Source of the DNA: Gammaproteobacteria bacterium MOLA455
GTDB taxonomy: Bacteria > Pseudomonadota > Gammaproteobacteria > Pseudomonadales > Porticoccaceae
Reading direction: 5' to 3'
DNA length: 64,000 nt
Assembly: GCA_000511875.1 (NCBI GenBank)
Contig: AZIN01000001.1
Location: 310,001-374,000, forward strand
Part shown: positions 9,295-18,135 of the stretch, one piece after another
Layout: every line of letters begins with the position of its first letter
Position numbering within the stretch: the first letter of the stretch is position 1
Notes under the pieces: model-generated
Seen by the model: only the letters and a program-made list of their open reading frames with translations
What the model was told of the DNA's origin: nothing
The model's database searches: none
Program-made: the position numbers and the translations under genes

Positions 9295-10263
9295 TTAAAC
9301 CTCACGGCGACGGGGCTTTCGCGCCGGCAAATTATATAAGTCGTCCTCGCCCTCTGGTCGGTTTTTAAAGCGCCGATGAACCCATAGATATTGGTCCGGC
9401 TGCAGGCGAATAAACTTTTCAACAAGCCGATTAATCCTGGTGGCGTCGACGAGGTCATCGCCCGAAGGAAAATCTTCAAGGGCTGGGTACACGGTTATCT
9501 TGTAACCCTGAGATCCAGGAAGGCGAATATGGCTAAAGGGCACAACCGCTGCACCAGTCTTTTCGGCAAAGCGTGCCGTGGCATAAACCGTGGCCGCCTG
9601 CACAGAAAAAAACGGGGCGAACAGGCCCTGACGTAAACCGTAGTCCTGATCCGGCCCATACCAGAGAGAATGGCCGTTTTTTAACGCCTTCATGGTGCCA
9701 CGGACATCACGACGCTCGAACACAGAATTGTCGCCAATCGATTGATTGAGTCGTCCTCGGGCCTGCAAAAAATCGTAGACAGCATTGCCATGAGCCCGAT
9801 ACATGCCATCCATTTTCCACTTCGATGACAGGGCTGCCGCCCCCACCTCCAAGCTGGTGTAGTGAATGCCCAGGACCATGACGCCACGATCCTTTACTGC
9901 CTCAAGATGCTCTAAGCCTTCAAACTGCATCAGTCTGCTAAAACGCTTTTTCGACCACCACCAGGCAATACCCACTTCCATCACCGCAATACCGGTGCTG
10001 ATAAAGTTGGCTCTCAATAAGGCTTCGCGCTCGGTGTCACTGAGTTCAGGGAAACAGATTTCAATGTTGCGCTGAGCAATAATTTTACGGCGGCTGGGAA
10101 TAGCGTGAAAAATCAGCCCTATGCCCTTGCCGATAACCAGTAATACAGAAAATGGCAGCACCGTAATCAGCCGCCAAATGCCAAACGCAAACCAAATCAG
10201 CCAGTAGCGCGGATGCAATAAAACAGGTCTAAATTGGGTCGCTTTTGAGCTCATAGGGTGCAC
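9295..10263 (-). CDS. Lipid A biosynthesis lauroyl/palmitoleoyl-type acyltransferase (LpxL family)
   Basis: This 322-residue inner-membrane acyltransferase has one N-terminal membrane segment (about residues 20-52). It has the HX4E catalytic motif of late lipid A acyltransferases at His134-Glu139 (HYTSLE), and further on RNGHSLWYGPDQDYG-like and DATRINRLVEKFIR segments, with the closing DQYLWVHRRFKNRP typical of LpxL/LpxP. It adds a secondary acyl chain to the Kdo2-lipid A precursor. Sequence alone does not tell LpxL from LpxP. ATG 10254 is an alternative start. The neighbours dapA and fabV are co-directional but separated by over 50 bases. Confidence 0.85.
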   Translation of the reverse strand: MHPMSSKATQFRPVLLHPRYWLIWFAFGIWRLITVLPFSVLLVIGKGIGLIFHAIPSRRKIIAQRNIEICFPELSDTEREALLRANFISTGIAVMEVGIAWWWSKKRFSRLMQFEGLEHLEAVKDRGVMVLGIHYTSLEVGAAALSSKWKMDGMYRAHGNAVYDFLQARGRLNQSIGDNSVFERRDVRGTMKALKNGHSLWYGPDQDYGLRQGLFAPFFSVQAATVYATARFAEKTGAAVVPFSHIRLPGSQGYKITVYPALEDFPSGDDLVDATRINRLVEKFIRLQPDQYLWVHRRFKNRPEGEDDLYNLPARKPRRREV

Positions 10264-10317
10264 GAATTCCAGTGGAATTGGGTCGGTTTATGGTTTAGTA
10301 GTCAGTGTATGTATCTG

Positions 10318-11505
10318 CTACACCAGGTTGCTGATAGGCACATCAGTGGCCACATCAGCCTGATAATCGACGCCATCGAGACCAAAGCCAAACAGGGCTA
10401 AAAACTCTTCTTTGTAGCCGGCAAAATCGGTCAGCTGAGCCAGGTTTTCCGTGCTAATTTTGGCCCAGGCGTCCGCTACTGCTGCCTGTATCTCAGGTCG
10501 CAATTCGAGCTCATCACAGCGCAAACGACCTTCTTCATCAGTGCGCGGATCGGGGCTGTAGAGGCATTCGGTATACAAACGGTAGAGCTGTTCAATACAG
10601 CCCTCATGACTGCCATCGCGCTTCATCTCTCTAAACAGCATGGCCAGATACAGAGGCATAATCGGGATCGCTGAACTGGCCTGAGTCACCACAGCCTTGA
10701 GCACCGATACTCGAGCATCGCCAGCTTTAGCCGCAAGCTTGTCGCGAATCGACAACACGCGCTTATCCAGATCTTTTTTGGCCTGACCTATGGTGCCATC
10801 CCAGTAGAGATCCCAGGTCATCTTCTCGCCAATATAGGTAAAGGCCGTGGTCTTAGCGCCTTCGGCCAGGACACCAGCATCATCCAAAGCGTCGATCCAC
10901 ATCTGCCAGTCTTCGCCGCCCATCACTGCAACCGTGTCAGAAATTTCCTGCTCATTGGCGGCTGTCAGACTAAATTCTTGAATAGTCTCTTTGTCGGTAT
11001 TAATACCGCGCATAGTGATATCTTTACCCACTGGCTTGAGCGTGGAGTTAAATATTTCCCCGGTTTTCGGATGCTGACGACGGGGCGCAGCAAGACTGTA
11101 AATCACCAGATCAATCTGGCCTAGGTCCTGCTTAATAGTTTCAATAGTCTTAGCTTTTATCTCATCGGAAAAGGCATCGCCATTTATGCTTTTGGCATAG
11201 AGGCCGTCCTGCTCGGCATATTTGTGGAATGCCGCTGAGTTATACCAGCCGGCAGTGCCGGGCTTGGTTTCAGTCCCCGGCTTTTCAAAGAAGATACCCA
11301 GTGTCGAAGCACCACTACCAAAGGCGGCGGCAATCCGTGCGGCCAGACCATATCCAGTTGAAGAGCCAATAACCAAAACACGCTTAGGGGCTTCAATAGC
11401 AGGCTGAGCTTTAATGAAGTCGATTTGGTTTTTAACATTGGCTTCGCAGCCGACAGGATGGCTGGTAATACACATAAAGCCGCGGACGCGGGGTTTAATT
11501 ATCAT
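10318..11505 (-). CDS. fabV: Trans-2-enoyl-ACP/CoA reductase FabV
   Basis: The 395-residue NADH-dependent enoyl reductase of the last step of fatty acid elongation, triclosan-tolerant in characterised members. It starts [11 protein letters not shown], has the nucleotide-binding motif [11 protein letters not shown] at about 43-53, the FabV-specific YSLAAPRR segment, and the catalytic Y-X8-K motif in [10 protein letters not shown] at about 235-244. Length and order match the family (about 400 residues). It stands alone with a 196-base upstream gap shared with the divergent gene at 11702. No fabI is visible in this window, which fits FabV being a full replacement, but one could exist elsewhere. 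Confidence 0.95.
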   Translation of the reverse strand: MIIKPRVRGFMCITSHPVGCEANVKNQIDFIKAQPAIEAPKRVLVIGSSTGYGLAARIAAAFGSGASTLGIFFEKPGTETKPGTAGWYNSAAFHKYAEQDGLYAKSINGDAFSDEIKAKTIETIKQDLGQIDLVIYSLAAPRRQHPKTGEIFNSTLKPVGKDITMRGINTDKETIQEFSLTAANEQEISDTVAVMGGEDWQMWIDALDDAGVLAEGAKTTAFTYIGEKMTWDLYWDGTIGQAKKDLDKRVLSIRDKLAAKAGDARVSVLKAVVTQASSAIPIMPLYLAMLFREMKRDGSHEGCIEQLYRLYTECLYSPDPRTDEEGRLRCDELELRPEIQAAVADAWAKISTENLAQLTDFAGYKEEFLALFGFGLDGVDYQADVATDVPISNLV

Positions 11506-11701
11506 TCTAGAGTCTCCGTACTGAGGTGAATCGAATTTTTAAGGGCGCAATGATACCCTACTGGCAATCTTTACCCAAAAAAAATCCGCTTTAATACCGT
11601 TTCGGCACTCTGCTAGCTTATATACCAAGGGCTGACATTTTTGATCATGTTTAGCGGCGACCCCGTACAATGAAAACACCTAGCCCACTTGAGTAAACAC
11701 T

Positions 11702-12877
11702 TTGAATCACACCGCCCTCAGCTACCCCTTTCTGCGCCATGAATTTCTCCAGGCACTTGAAGATAGTGGCAGCGCCTGTGATGCCAGCGGCTGGTATCCG
11801 ATTCACCTCTCGCTGCAACGTGACAGCGGTACAGACGCCAATCTGACAGAGTCCAAAGTGACAGAGCCCGATGCTAAAAATACTCAAGTTAGAGAGATTG
11901 AGATTGCCGCTGGAAAAAGCGCTGCACTGATGCCGTTGTATTTAAAAGACCACTCTATGGGCGAATATGTTTTCGATCACGCCTGGGCCAATGCCTATCA
12001 CCAGAATGGTCTCGAATATTATCCCAAGCTGGTCACCTCGATTCCCTTTACTCCATCTACCGGACCGCGAGTCCGTTCGGAGCAACCCCTAAGCCAAGCT
12101 GAGTGCACTCAATTCGTCGATGAGGTGCTCTCGGTCGCCGAACAGACCGGCGCTTCAAGCTGGCACTTTTTATTTCCCTCAGCTGAACATCGCCAGCTGT
12201 TTGATGATCCGCGCCTCTTGCAGCGCAGCGGTGTGCAATATCACTGGCACAACCGCGACTATCAGCAGTTCGATGATTTTCTCGCGACGATGAACTCTCG
12301 CAAGCGCAAGATGGTGCGCAAAGAGCGCGCTGATGTTGCAGCTCAGGGTATTCGTGTCAGTGTGGAAATGGGTGCAGATATCAGCCCCGAACTCTGGAGC
12401 CTGTTCTACCAACTCTATGAGCGCACCTATGCCAAGCGCAACGGCAGTCGCGGCTATTTAAGCGAGGAATTTTTCACCCAGATCGCCCAGACCATGCCAG
12501 AGCAAATAGCCATGGCAGTAGCCTGGCACAATGATCAGCCCATAGCCTGCGCACTGTACTTTTTTGATCATGAAACCCTCTATGGACGTTACTGGGGCAG
12601 TGTCGGAGAATTTTCCTACCTGCACTTTGAACTCTGCTATTACACCGGTATTGAGTTTGCTATCAGCCGCGGCATAAAGCGTTATGACGCCGGCGCTCAG
12701 GGAGAGCATAAGATTGTTCGGGGTTTTGAGCCAATCGAAACGCATTCGCTGCACTGGATTAAACATCCGGGGTTTCGCGATGCTATTGCGCGGTTTTTAG
12801 TCGAGGAGAAAGGCGGCATTGCGCGGCATATTGAGCAGGCAAACAGTATGTTGCCCTATAAAAAAGCTGACCAATAA
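11702..12877 (+). CDS. GNAT-fold peptidogalycan-biosynthesis-type protein (COG3146)
   Basis: The 391-residue protein starts at a TTG, the only usual start codon between the in-frame stop at 11690 and the conserved N-terminal segment YPFLRHEFLQALEDSG. The family (FemAB-related, double acetyltransferase fold) also shows LPLYLKDHSMGEYVFDHAW-like sequence around residue 80. In the second half it has RKRKMVRKER, ERTYAKRNGSRGYL, YFFDHETLYGRYWGS and YDAGAQGEHK. All are characteristic of this widespread but unassigned group, where the name comes from a proposed role in cell-wall precursor modification. No experiment I know of fixes the substrate. There is a weak GAG ribosome-binding element before the TTG. 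It is divergent from fabV and convergent with gloA. Confidence 0.75.
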   Translation: MNHTALSYPFLRHEFLQALEDSGSACDASGWYPIHLSLQRDSGTDANLTESKVTEPDAKNTQVREIEIAAGKSAALMPLYLKDHSMGEYVFDHAWANAYHQNGLEYYPKLVTSIPFTPSTGPRVRSEQPLSQAECTQFVDEVLSVAEQTGASSWHFLFPSAEHRQLFDDPRLLQRSGVQYHWHNRDYQQFDDFLATMNSRKRKMVRKERADVAAQGIRVSVEMGADISPELWSLFYQLYERTYAKRNGSRGYLSEEFFTQIAQTMPEQIAMAVAWHNDQPIACALYFFDHETLYGRYWGSVGEFSYLHFELCYYTGIEFAISRGIKRYDAGAQGEHKIVRGFEPIETHSLHWIKHPGFRDAIARFLVEEKGGIARHIEQANSMLPYKKADQ

Positions 12878-12921
12878 GCGACTCTGCCATCCGCTAACTT
12901 TTACTAACGGCTAATTACAGG

Positions 12922-13377
12922 CTACCAACTACCCACGTTTTCCATCGAAGCCCAGGGCTCCTGAGCAGGCAGTCGCTCGCCCTCTTGCAGGAGCTCTATG
13001 GAGATATTGTCCGGAGAGCGCACGAAGGCCATGTGGCCATCTCGCGGCGGACGATTGATCACCACACCGGCGTCCATAAGTTGCTGACAGGTAGCGTAAA
13101 TGTCATCTACCTTATAAGCCAGGTGGCCAAAGTTGCGGCCTGCCTCATACTGCTCTGGTTCACCCTCTTCCGGGGGCCAGTTATAGGTCAACTCAATTAG
13201 TGGGGCTTTGGTCTCCTGGGCATTTTCAGCATCGCCCGGCGCGGCGAGAAAAACCAAGGTAAAACGACCTTTGGGGACTTCGTATCTATAGAGTTCTGAG
13301 AGTCCAAGAGCGGTGCAGTAAAAATCGAGGGATTTGTCTAAGTCAGTGACTCGAACCATGCTGTGTACAAATCGCAT
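12922..13377 (-). CDS. gloA: Lactoylglutathione lyase (glyoxalase I)
   Basis: A 151-residue vicinal-oxygen-chelate protein that converts the methylglyoxal-glutathione hemithioacetal to S-lactoylglutathione. The four metal ligands line up with those of E. coli GloA: His5 (MRFVHSM), Glu62 (LIELTYNW), His85 (NFGHLAYKV) and Glu128 (SIELLQ). The short length and sequence fit the Ni-dependent bacterial type. It lies 75 bases downstream of aceF on the same strand and may be read through from the aceEF operon, which would place methylglyoxal detoxification next to pyruvate metabolism, but this linkage is only positional. Confidence 0.95.
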   Translation of the reverse strand: MRFVHSMVRVTDLDKSLDFYCTALGLSELYRYEVPKGRFTLVFLAAPGDAENAQETKAPLIELTYNWPPEEGEPEQYEAGRNFGHLAYKVDDIYATCQQLMDAGVVINRPPRDGHMAFVRSPDNISIELLQEGERLPAQEPWASMENVGSW

Positions 13378-13452
13378 TACCTAATCCCTCTCTTTTTTTT
13401 GGCTGCTAAAGCGTTTTTATGCGTCGCTCTATAAGGCTATTTACACGACTCT

Positions 13453-15162
13453 TTACAGGGCCAAGTAACGAATATCACTCAGCAGCTTGACCAGATGGGT
13501 CATAAAGCGCCCTGCATCGCCACCGTTAATTGCGCGATGATCATAGGACAAAGCCATGGGCAACAGCAAGCGTGGAACAAATTCAGCGCCATCCCAAACC
13601 GGCTTGATCTGTGATTTAGAGACACCGAGAATACCGACTTCTGGGGCATTCACTATGGGCGTGAAGCCATTGCCACCAATTGCACCCAAGCTTGATAGGG
13701 TGAAGCAACCGCCCTGCATCTCAGCAGGCTTCAATTTGCCGTCACGGGCCTTGCCAGCCAACAGGCTGATTTCAGCTGAAATATCCCAGATGCCCTTTTC
13801 GTTCACGTCACGAATAACCGGCACCATCAAACCACGAGGCGTGTCCACTGCCATGCCTATATGACAGTAATGCTTCTGAATCAGGTTCTGGCCATCAGCA
13901 GCCAGTGAACGATTAAATTCTGGATTGGCTTGCAGTGCCGCAGCGATCGCTTTGATCAGGAACGCGACAGGCGTAACACGTACACCACGCTTTTCACCCT
14001 CAGCTTTTAGGCCTTTGCGGAATGCTTCCAACTCAGTGATGTCGGCATCGTCGAACTGTGTGACATGGGGAACATTCAACCAGTTGCGCTGCATGTTAGC
14101 CGCCGTGAGACGTTGAATCTTGCTCATAGCCAGCTCTTCGATCTCACCAAACTGGCTAAAGTCGATAGCGGGAACGGTTGGAATACCACTGCCGCCAGTT
14201 GCTGCTGCAGCTGGCGCATCTTTATTCTTTATTAATTGCTTAACAAAATTATTCACATCGTCTTTGAGAATACGTCCGCGTGGGCCACTGCCAGATACTT
14301 CGCTGAGTGACACACCTAATTCACGGGCAATTAAACGCACCGCGGGACCAGCGTAAATACTGGCTCCGGCAGTTGCTGCAACCGGCTCGGCGGCGACAGG
14401 TGCAGGCTGGGCTGGCTGACCGGGAGCAGATTGAATAGCATCGGTTGAAGTATCCACTGGGGCAGCTTTAGCAGCTGGCTTCTCAGTGACAGGCTCTTCA
14501 ACAACGGCCTTTTCAACAACAGCCTCTTCAACAACCGCAGCGCTGGCGTCAGCAACCACTTCAAACAGTGCAACCGCATCGCCGGTGCCAAGCTTAGCGC
14601 CCTCGGCAACAAGAATTTTTAATACCTTACCGGAATGAGTCGAAGGCACGTCCATGGTGGCTTTGTCAGATTCGAGTACGACTAAAGTGTCGCCTTCAGC
14701 AACTTCGTCACCTACAGCAATAGAAATTTCAATCAGTTCAACTTTATCGTCACTGCCAATATCCGGAACCAGAATAAGCTGCTCGGCGGAGTTGCTAGCA
14801 GCTGCCGCAACTGCACTGGCTTCTGGCTGACTCACAGTCTCGACGTCTGCAACGACCTTGGCAGCTGGTTCATGGGCCACTTGCTCGACTTCTTCAACCT
14901 CAGGCGTCTCTGCAGCAGCATTACCTGCAATCTCGATCTCGGCAATCGGATCACCTACTTTAACCGTGGCGCCCTCGGCAACCAGATACTTAACCAGCGC
15001 GCCGGCAGCGGGACTCGGGATATCCATAGTGGCTTTGTCAGATTCCAAAACCAACAGCGAATCTTCAACCTCAATACTATCACCGGGGCTTAGGCCAAGC
15101 TCGATAACCTCTACGGTCTCTGCACCACCAAGGTCTGGAACTACTATTGTCTGTATTGTCAC
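13453..15162 (-). CDS. aceF: Pyruvate dehydrogenase E2, dihydrolipoamide acetyltransferase
   Basis: The 569-residue E2 core of the pyruvate dehydrogenase complex. It has two N-terminal lipoyl domains, each with the ESDKATMD motif (lipoylated Lys43 and Lys167), joined by Ala/Pro/Val/Glu-rich linkers. The E1/E3-binding domain is at about 271-307 (AGPAVRLIARELGVS, then GSGPRGRILKDDV). The catalytic domain ends with SYDHRAINGGDAGRF, giving His542 and Asn546, the form seen in Azotobacter E2p rather than the His/Asp pair of E. coli. Two lipoyl domains instead of three is common outside enterics. It follows aceE by 78 bases. The E3 gene (lpd) is not in the window. Confidence 0.96.
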   Translation of the reverse strand: MTIQTIVVPDLGGAETVEVIELGLSPGDSIEVEDSLLVLESDKATMDIPSPAAGALVKYLVAEGATVKVGDPIAEIEIAGNAAAETPEVEEVEQVAHEPAAKVVADVETVSQPEASAVAAAASNSAEQLILVPDIGSDDKVELIEISIAVGDEVAEGDTLVVLESDKATMDVPSTHSGKVLKILVAEGAKLGTGDAVALFEVVADASAAVVEEAVVEKAVVEEPVTEKPAAKAAPVDTSTDAIQSAPGQPAQPAPVAAEPVAATAGASIYAGPAVRLIARELGVSLSEVSGSGPRGRILKDDVNNFVKQLIKNKDAPAAAATGGSGIPTVPAIDFSQFGEIEELAMSKIQRLTAANMQRNWLNVPHVTQFDDADITELEAFRKGLKAEGEKRGVRVTPVAFLIKAIAAALQANPEFNRSLAADGQNLIQKHYCHIGMAVDTPRGLMVPVIRDVNEKGIWDISAEISLLAGKARDGKLKPAEMQGGCFTLSSLGAIGGNGFTPIVNAPEVGILGVSKSQIKPVWDGAEFVPRLLLPMALSYDHRAINGGDAGRFMTHLVKLLSDIRYLAL

Positions 15163-15240
15163 ATTGATTCCTTATTCGTATTTTCCACAATCGCTTAGTA
15201 TCTGTGCCCGGGCTCTGTTTAGCCGAGCTAAAACCACGAT

Positions 15241-17889
15241 TTAAACAAACAGTGGATTAGCCTTCTCCGGATCTATACCAAACGATTTAATCGCGTCGCT
15301 TACTACCGATTGCTTAATTGAACCCTGATCTGCCAGAGCTTTCAGAGCGGCAACAGTAATAAAGTAACGGTCCACTTCAAAAAAGCTGCGCAACGCCTCG
15401 CGACTGTCACTGCGACCAAAGCCATCGGTGCCCAGAACAGTCAATGGCTGATCAATATACTTACGCATCTGCTCAGCATAGTTTTTCATGTAATCGGTTG
15501 CGATCACAACTGGGCCTTCGGCGCCATCGAGCTGCTCGGTCAGATAGGCTCTCTTCGGCTTGCTCTCCGGATGCAGTAGATTCCAGCGATCAACCTGCTG
15601 ACCTTCACGGGTTAATTCGTTGACACTGGTTAGACTCCAGATATCCGACTCAACCGAGTAAGTCTCTTTCAGCATCTTCGCCGCTTCACGGACTTCATTG
15701 AGAATCGTACCAGCGCCCATCAGCTGCAGACGCAACTTAGCCTTGCCGCCCTGGGAGAACTTGTAGATACCTTTAATAATGCCGTCTTCAGCCCCTTTGG
15801 GCATAGCTGGCTGCTTGTAATTTTCGTTCATCGTGGTGAGGTAATAGAAACAGTTCTCTTTGTCCTCAAACATGCGCTTAACACCGTCTTGCACAATTAC
15901 CGCTAACTCGTAGCTGTAAGTGGCATCGTAGCTGCGACAGTTCGGCACAGTATTGGCAAGGATATGACTGTGGCCATCCTGATGCTGCAAGCCTTCGCCG
16001 TTCAGTGTAGTGCGACCGGCAGTGGCACCAATCAAGAAACCGCGCGCCTGACTGTCACCAGCGGCCCAGGCCAGATCACCTATACGTTGAAAGCCGAACA
16101 TTGAATAGAAAATATAGAACGGAATCATTGGACAGCTGCTGGTGCTATAGGCCGTGGCCAATGCGATCCAGGCTGACATGGCACCGGCTTCATTGATTCC
16201 CTCTTCGAGAATCACACCTTTCTTATCTTCTTTGTAGTACATAATCTGCTGGTGGTCGTGAGGCACATACTTCTGCCCTTCCGAGGTGTAGATACCGAGC
16301 TGACGGAACATTCCTTCCATACCAAAGGTGCGAGCTTCGTCCGGCACAATAGGCACTACCGAGCTGCCAATGGTTTTGTCTTTGACTAGCGTCGACAGCA
16401 CGCGAACAAACGCCATGGTGGTGGAGATTTCTCTCTCGCCACTGCTCTCCAACTGCTTTTTAAAGGCTGAAAGCTCAGGCACCTTCATTGCCGTGAAGTC
16501 TGCTTTACGGGCTGGCAGTGAGCCACCCAGAGAAGCACGACGCCTGCGCATGTACTCAAGCTCGGGGCTGTCTTCCGGTGGGCGATAGTAAGGGACATTT
16601 TCCAGCTGATCATCGGAGACAGGAATACCAAAGCGATCGCGGAAACCGCGCAGACTGTCGATATCGAGTTTCTTCACCGAGTGAGTGTCGTTGGCAGCTT
16701 CACCTGCACCGCCAAGACCGTAGCCTTTAACTGTGTGGGCCAGAATAACCGTTGGCTGACCTTTGTGAGCAGAGGCTTCAGCATAGGCAGCATAAACTTT
16801 GTAGGGATCGTGACCACCGCGATTCAGATACATAATCTGTTCATCAGTCATATCCGCAACCAGTTCCAGCAGCTCCGGGTACTTGCCGAAGAAATGCTCG
16901 CGGGTATAGGCGCCACCATTAAATTTATAGTTTTGCAGCTCGCCGTCGCAGACTTCGTCCATTCGCTTGATCAGCAGACCAGTGGTGTCTTTCTCAATCA
17001 GACGATCCCAGTGACGCCCCCAAACAACTTTGATCACGTTCCAGCCAGCACCACGGAACACGCCTTCCAGTTCCTGCATAATTTTACCGTTACCACGCAC
17101 AGGGCCATCGAGGCGCTGGAGGTTACAGTTAACCACAAAGGTCAGATTCTCAAGCTGCTCGCGACCGGCGAGAGAGATGGCGCCCAAGCTTTCCGGCTCG
17201 TCACACTCGCCGTCACCGAGGAATGCCCAGACCTTGCGATCGCCACGTGGCACCATGCCGCGAGCAGAGAGGTAGCGCATGACGTGTGCTTGATAGATTG
17301 CCTGAATCGGGCCAAGGCCCATAGAGACAGTCGGAAACTGCCAGTAGTCCGGCATCAACCAGGGGTGTGGGTAAGACGAAAGACCGCCGCCATCAACCTC
17401 GCGACGAAAGTTATCCATCTGATCTGTAGACAAACGGCCCTCTAAGAAGGAGCGTGCGTACATACCAGGAGCACTGTGTCCCTGGAAAAACACCAGGTCA
17501 CCGAGATCATCGCCCTCGGGACCGCGGAAGAAGTAGTTAAAGCCGACATCATAAAGCGTCGCAGCGGATGCAAAGCTGGCAATATGGCCGCCAATGCCTT
17601 CACTTTTCTTATTCGCGCGCATCACCATGGCCAATGCGTTCCAACGAATCAACGAGCGAATGCGGCGCTCCATAAACAGATCGCCAGGCATGCGCTTTTC
17701 GCGGTGAGAAGAGATAGTATTACGGAAGGGAGTGGTGACCGATGGGGGTAATTTTATACCCTGGTCACTGGCGTGTGACTGGAGCTGGCTGAGAAGAAAG
17801 TTAGCTCTCTCATCGCCATGTATCTTGTGCACTGCGTCGAAGGCTTCAAGCCATTCCTGAGTTTCAAACGGATCTAAATCCTTAGTCAT
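15241..17889 (-). CDS. aceE: Pyruvate dehydrogenase E1 (homodimeric)
   Basis: The 882-residue thiamine diphosphate enzyme that decarboxylates pyruvate and acetylates E2. The length matches E. coli AceE (887). The thiamine-binding motif is visible as GDGECDEPES followed about 25 residues later by NCNLQRLDGPVRGNGK. HSVKKLD, EEGINEAGAMSAWIA (with the catalytic glutamate) and LQHQDGHSHI are further AceE signatures. The N-terminus (DPFETQEWLEAF) is the E2-contacting region. It is the first gene of the aceEF pair, with a 246-base upstream gap that should carry the promoter. Confidence 0.97.
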   Translation of the reverse strand: MTKDLDPFETQEWLEAFDAVHKIHGDERANFLLSQLQSHASDQGIKLPPSVTTPFRNTISSHREKRMPGDLFMERRIRSLIRWNALAMVMRANKKSEGIGGHIASFASAATLYDVGFNYFFRGPEGDDLGDLVFFQGHSAPGMYARSFLEGRLSTDQMDNFRREVDGGGLSSYPHPWLMPDYWQFPTVSMGLGPIQAIYQAHVMRYLSARGMVPRGDRKVWAFLGDGECDEPESLGAISLAGREQLENLTFVVNCNLQRLDGPVRGNGKIMQELEGVFRGAGWNVIKVVWGRHWDRLIEKDTTGLLIKRMDEVCDGELQNYKFNGGAYTREHFFGKYPELLELVADMTDEQIMYLNRGGHDPYKVYAAYAEASAHKGQPTVILAHTVKGYGLGGAGEAANDTHSVKKLDIDSLRGFRDRFGIPVSDDQLENVPYYRPPEDSPELEYMRRRRASLGGSLPARKADFTAMKVPELSAFKKQLESSGEREISTTMAFVRVLSTLVKDKTIGSSVVPIVPDEARTFGMEGMFRQLGIYTSEGQKYVPHDHQQIMYYKEDKKGVILEEGINEAGAMSAWIALATAYSTSSCPMIPFYIFYSMFGFQRIGDLAWAAGDSQARGFLIGATAGRTTLNGEGLQHQDGHSHILANTVPNCRSYDATYSYELAVIVQDGVKRMFEDKENCFYYLTTMNENYKQPAMPKGAEDGIIKGIYKFSQGGKAKLRLQLMGAGTILNEVREAAKMLKETYSVESDIWSLTSVNELTREGQQVDRWNLLHPESKPKRAYLTEQLDGAEGPVVIATDYMKNYAEQMRKYIDQPLTVLGTDGFGRSDSREALRSFFEVDRYFITVAALKALADQGSIKQSVVSDAIKSFGIDPEKANPLFV

Positions 17890-17978
17890 TCATCACCAAC
17901 CAGTTATCAATTAAACGGCTATTTGCGAAAGATTCAGAGCCCATTTTAGAATGAGTCAAGAGACGCAAAAACATGCGC

Positions 17979-18002
17979 GTAATTTTAATGTAGTTAAATT
18001 AC
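17979..18002. promoter_or_regulatory. Imperfect inverted repeat upstream of aceE
   Basis: GTAATTTTAA and TTAAATTAC face each other across a 5-base centre (one extra T in the left arm), about 90-113 bases before the aceE start. It could be an operator for the pyruvate dehydrogenase operon, but it does not match the PdhR consensus and AT-rich inverted repeats arise by chance. Another GTAANNTTAC occurs at 18114-18123. Weak evidence. Confidence 0.25.
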
Positions 18003-18135
18003 GAAATCAATGCCCTTGCCGGCGCCTCGATCAACGGCTTATTTCAGCAGCGCCAGGTGCAAAAAATATAAGTACTTGTTAAATAATATATTTTTTCCAA
18101 TAAAGCTAAGTTAGTAAAATTACAAAATGACCAAT

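Noticed and set aside
16681-17445. A 254-codon plus-strand frame inside aceE
   Set aside because: It lies fully antisense to the well-supported aceE gene and its product has no recognisable domain; it is a shadow of the aceE codon pattern.
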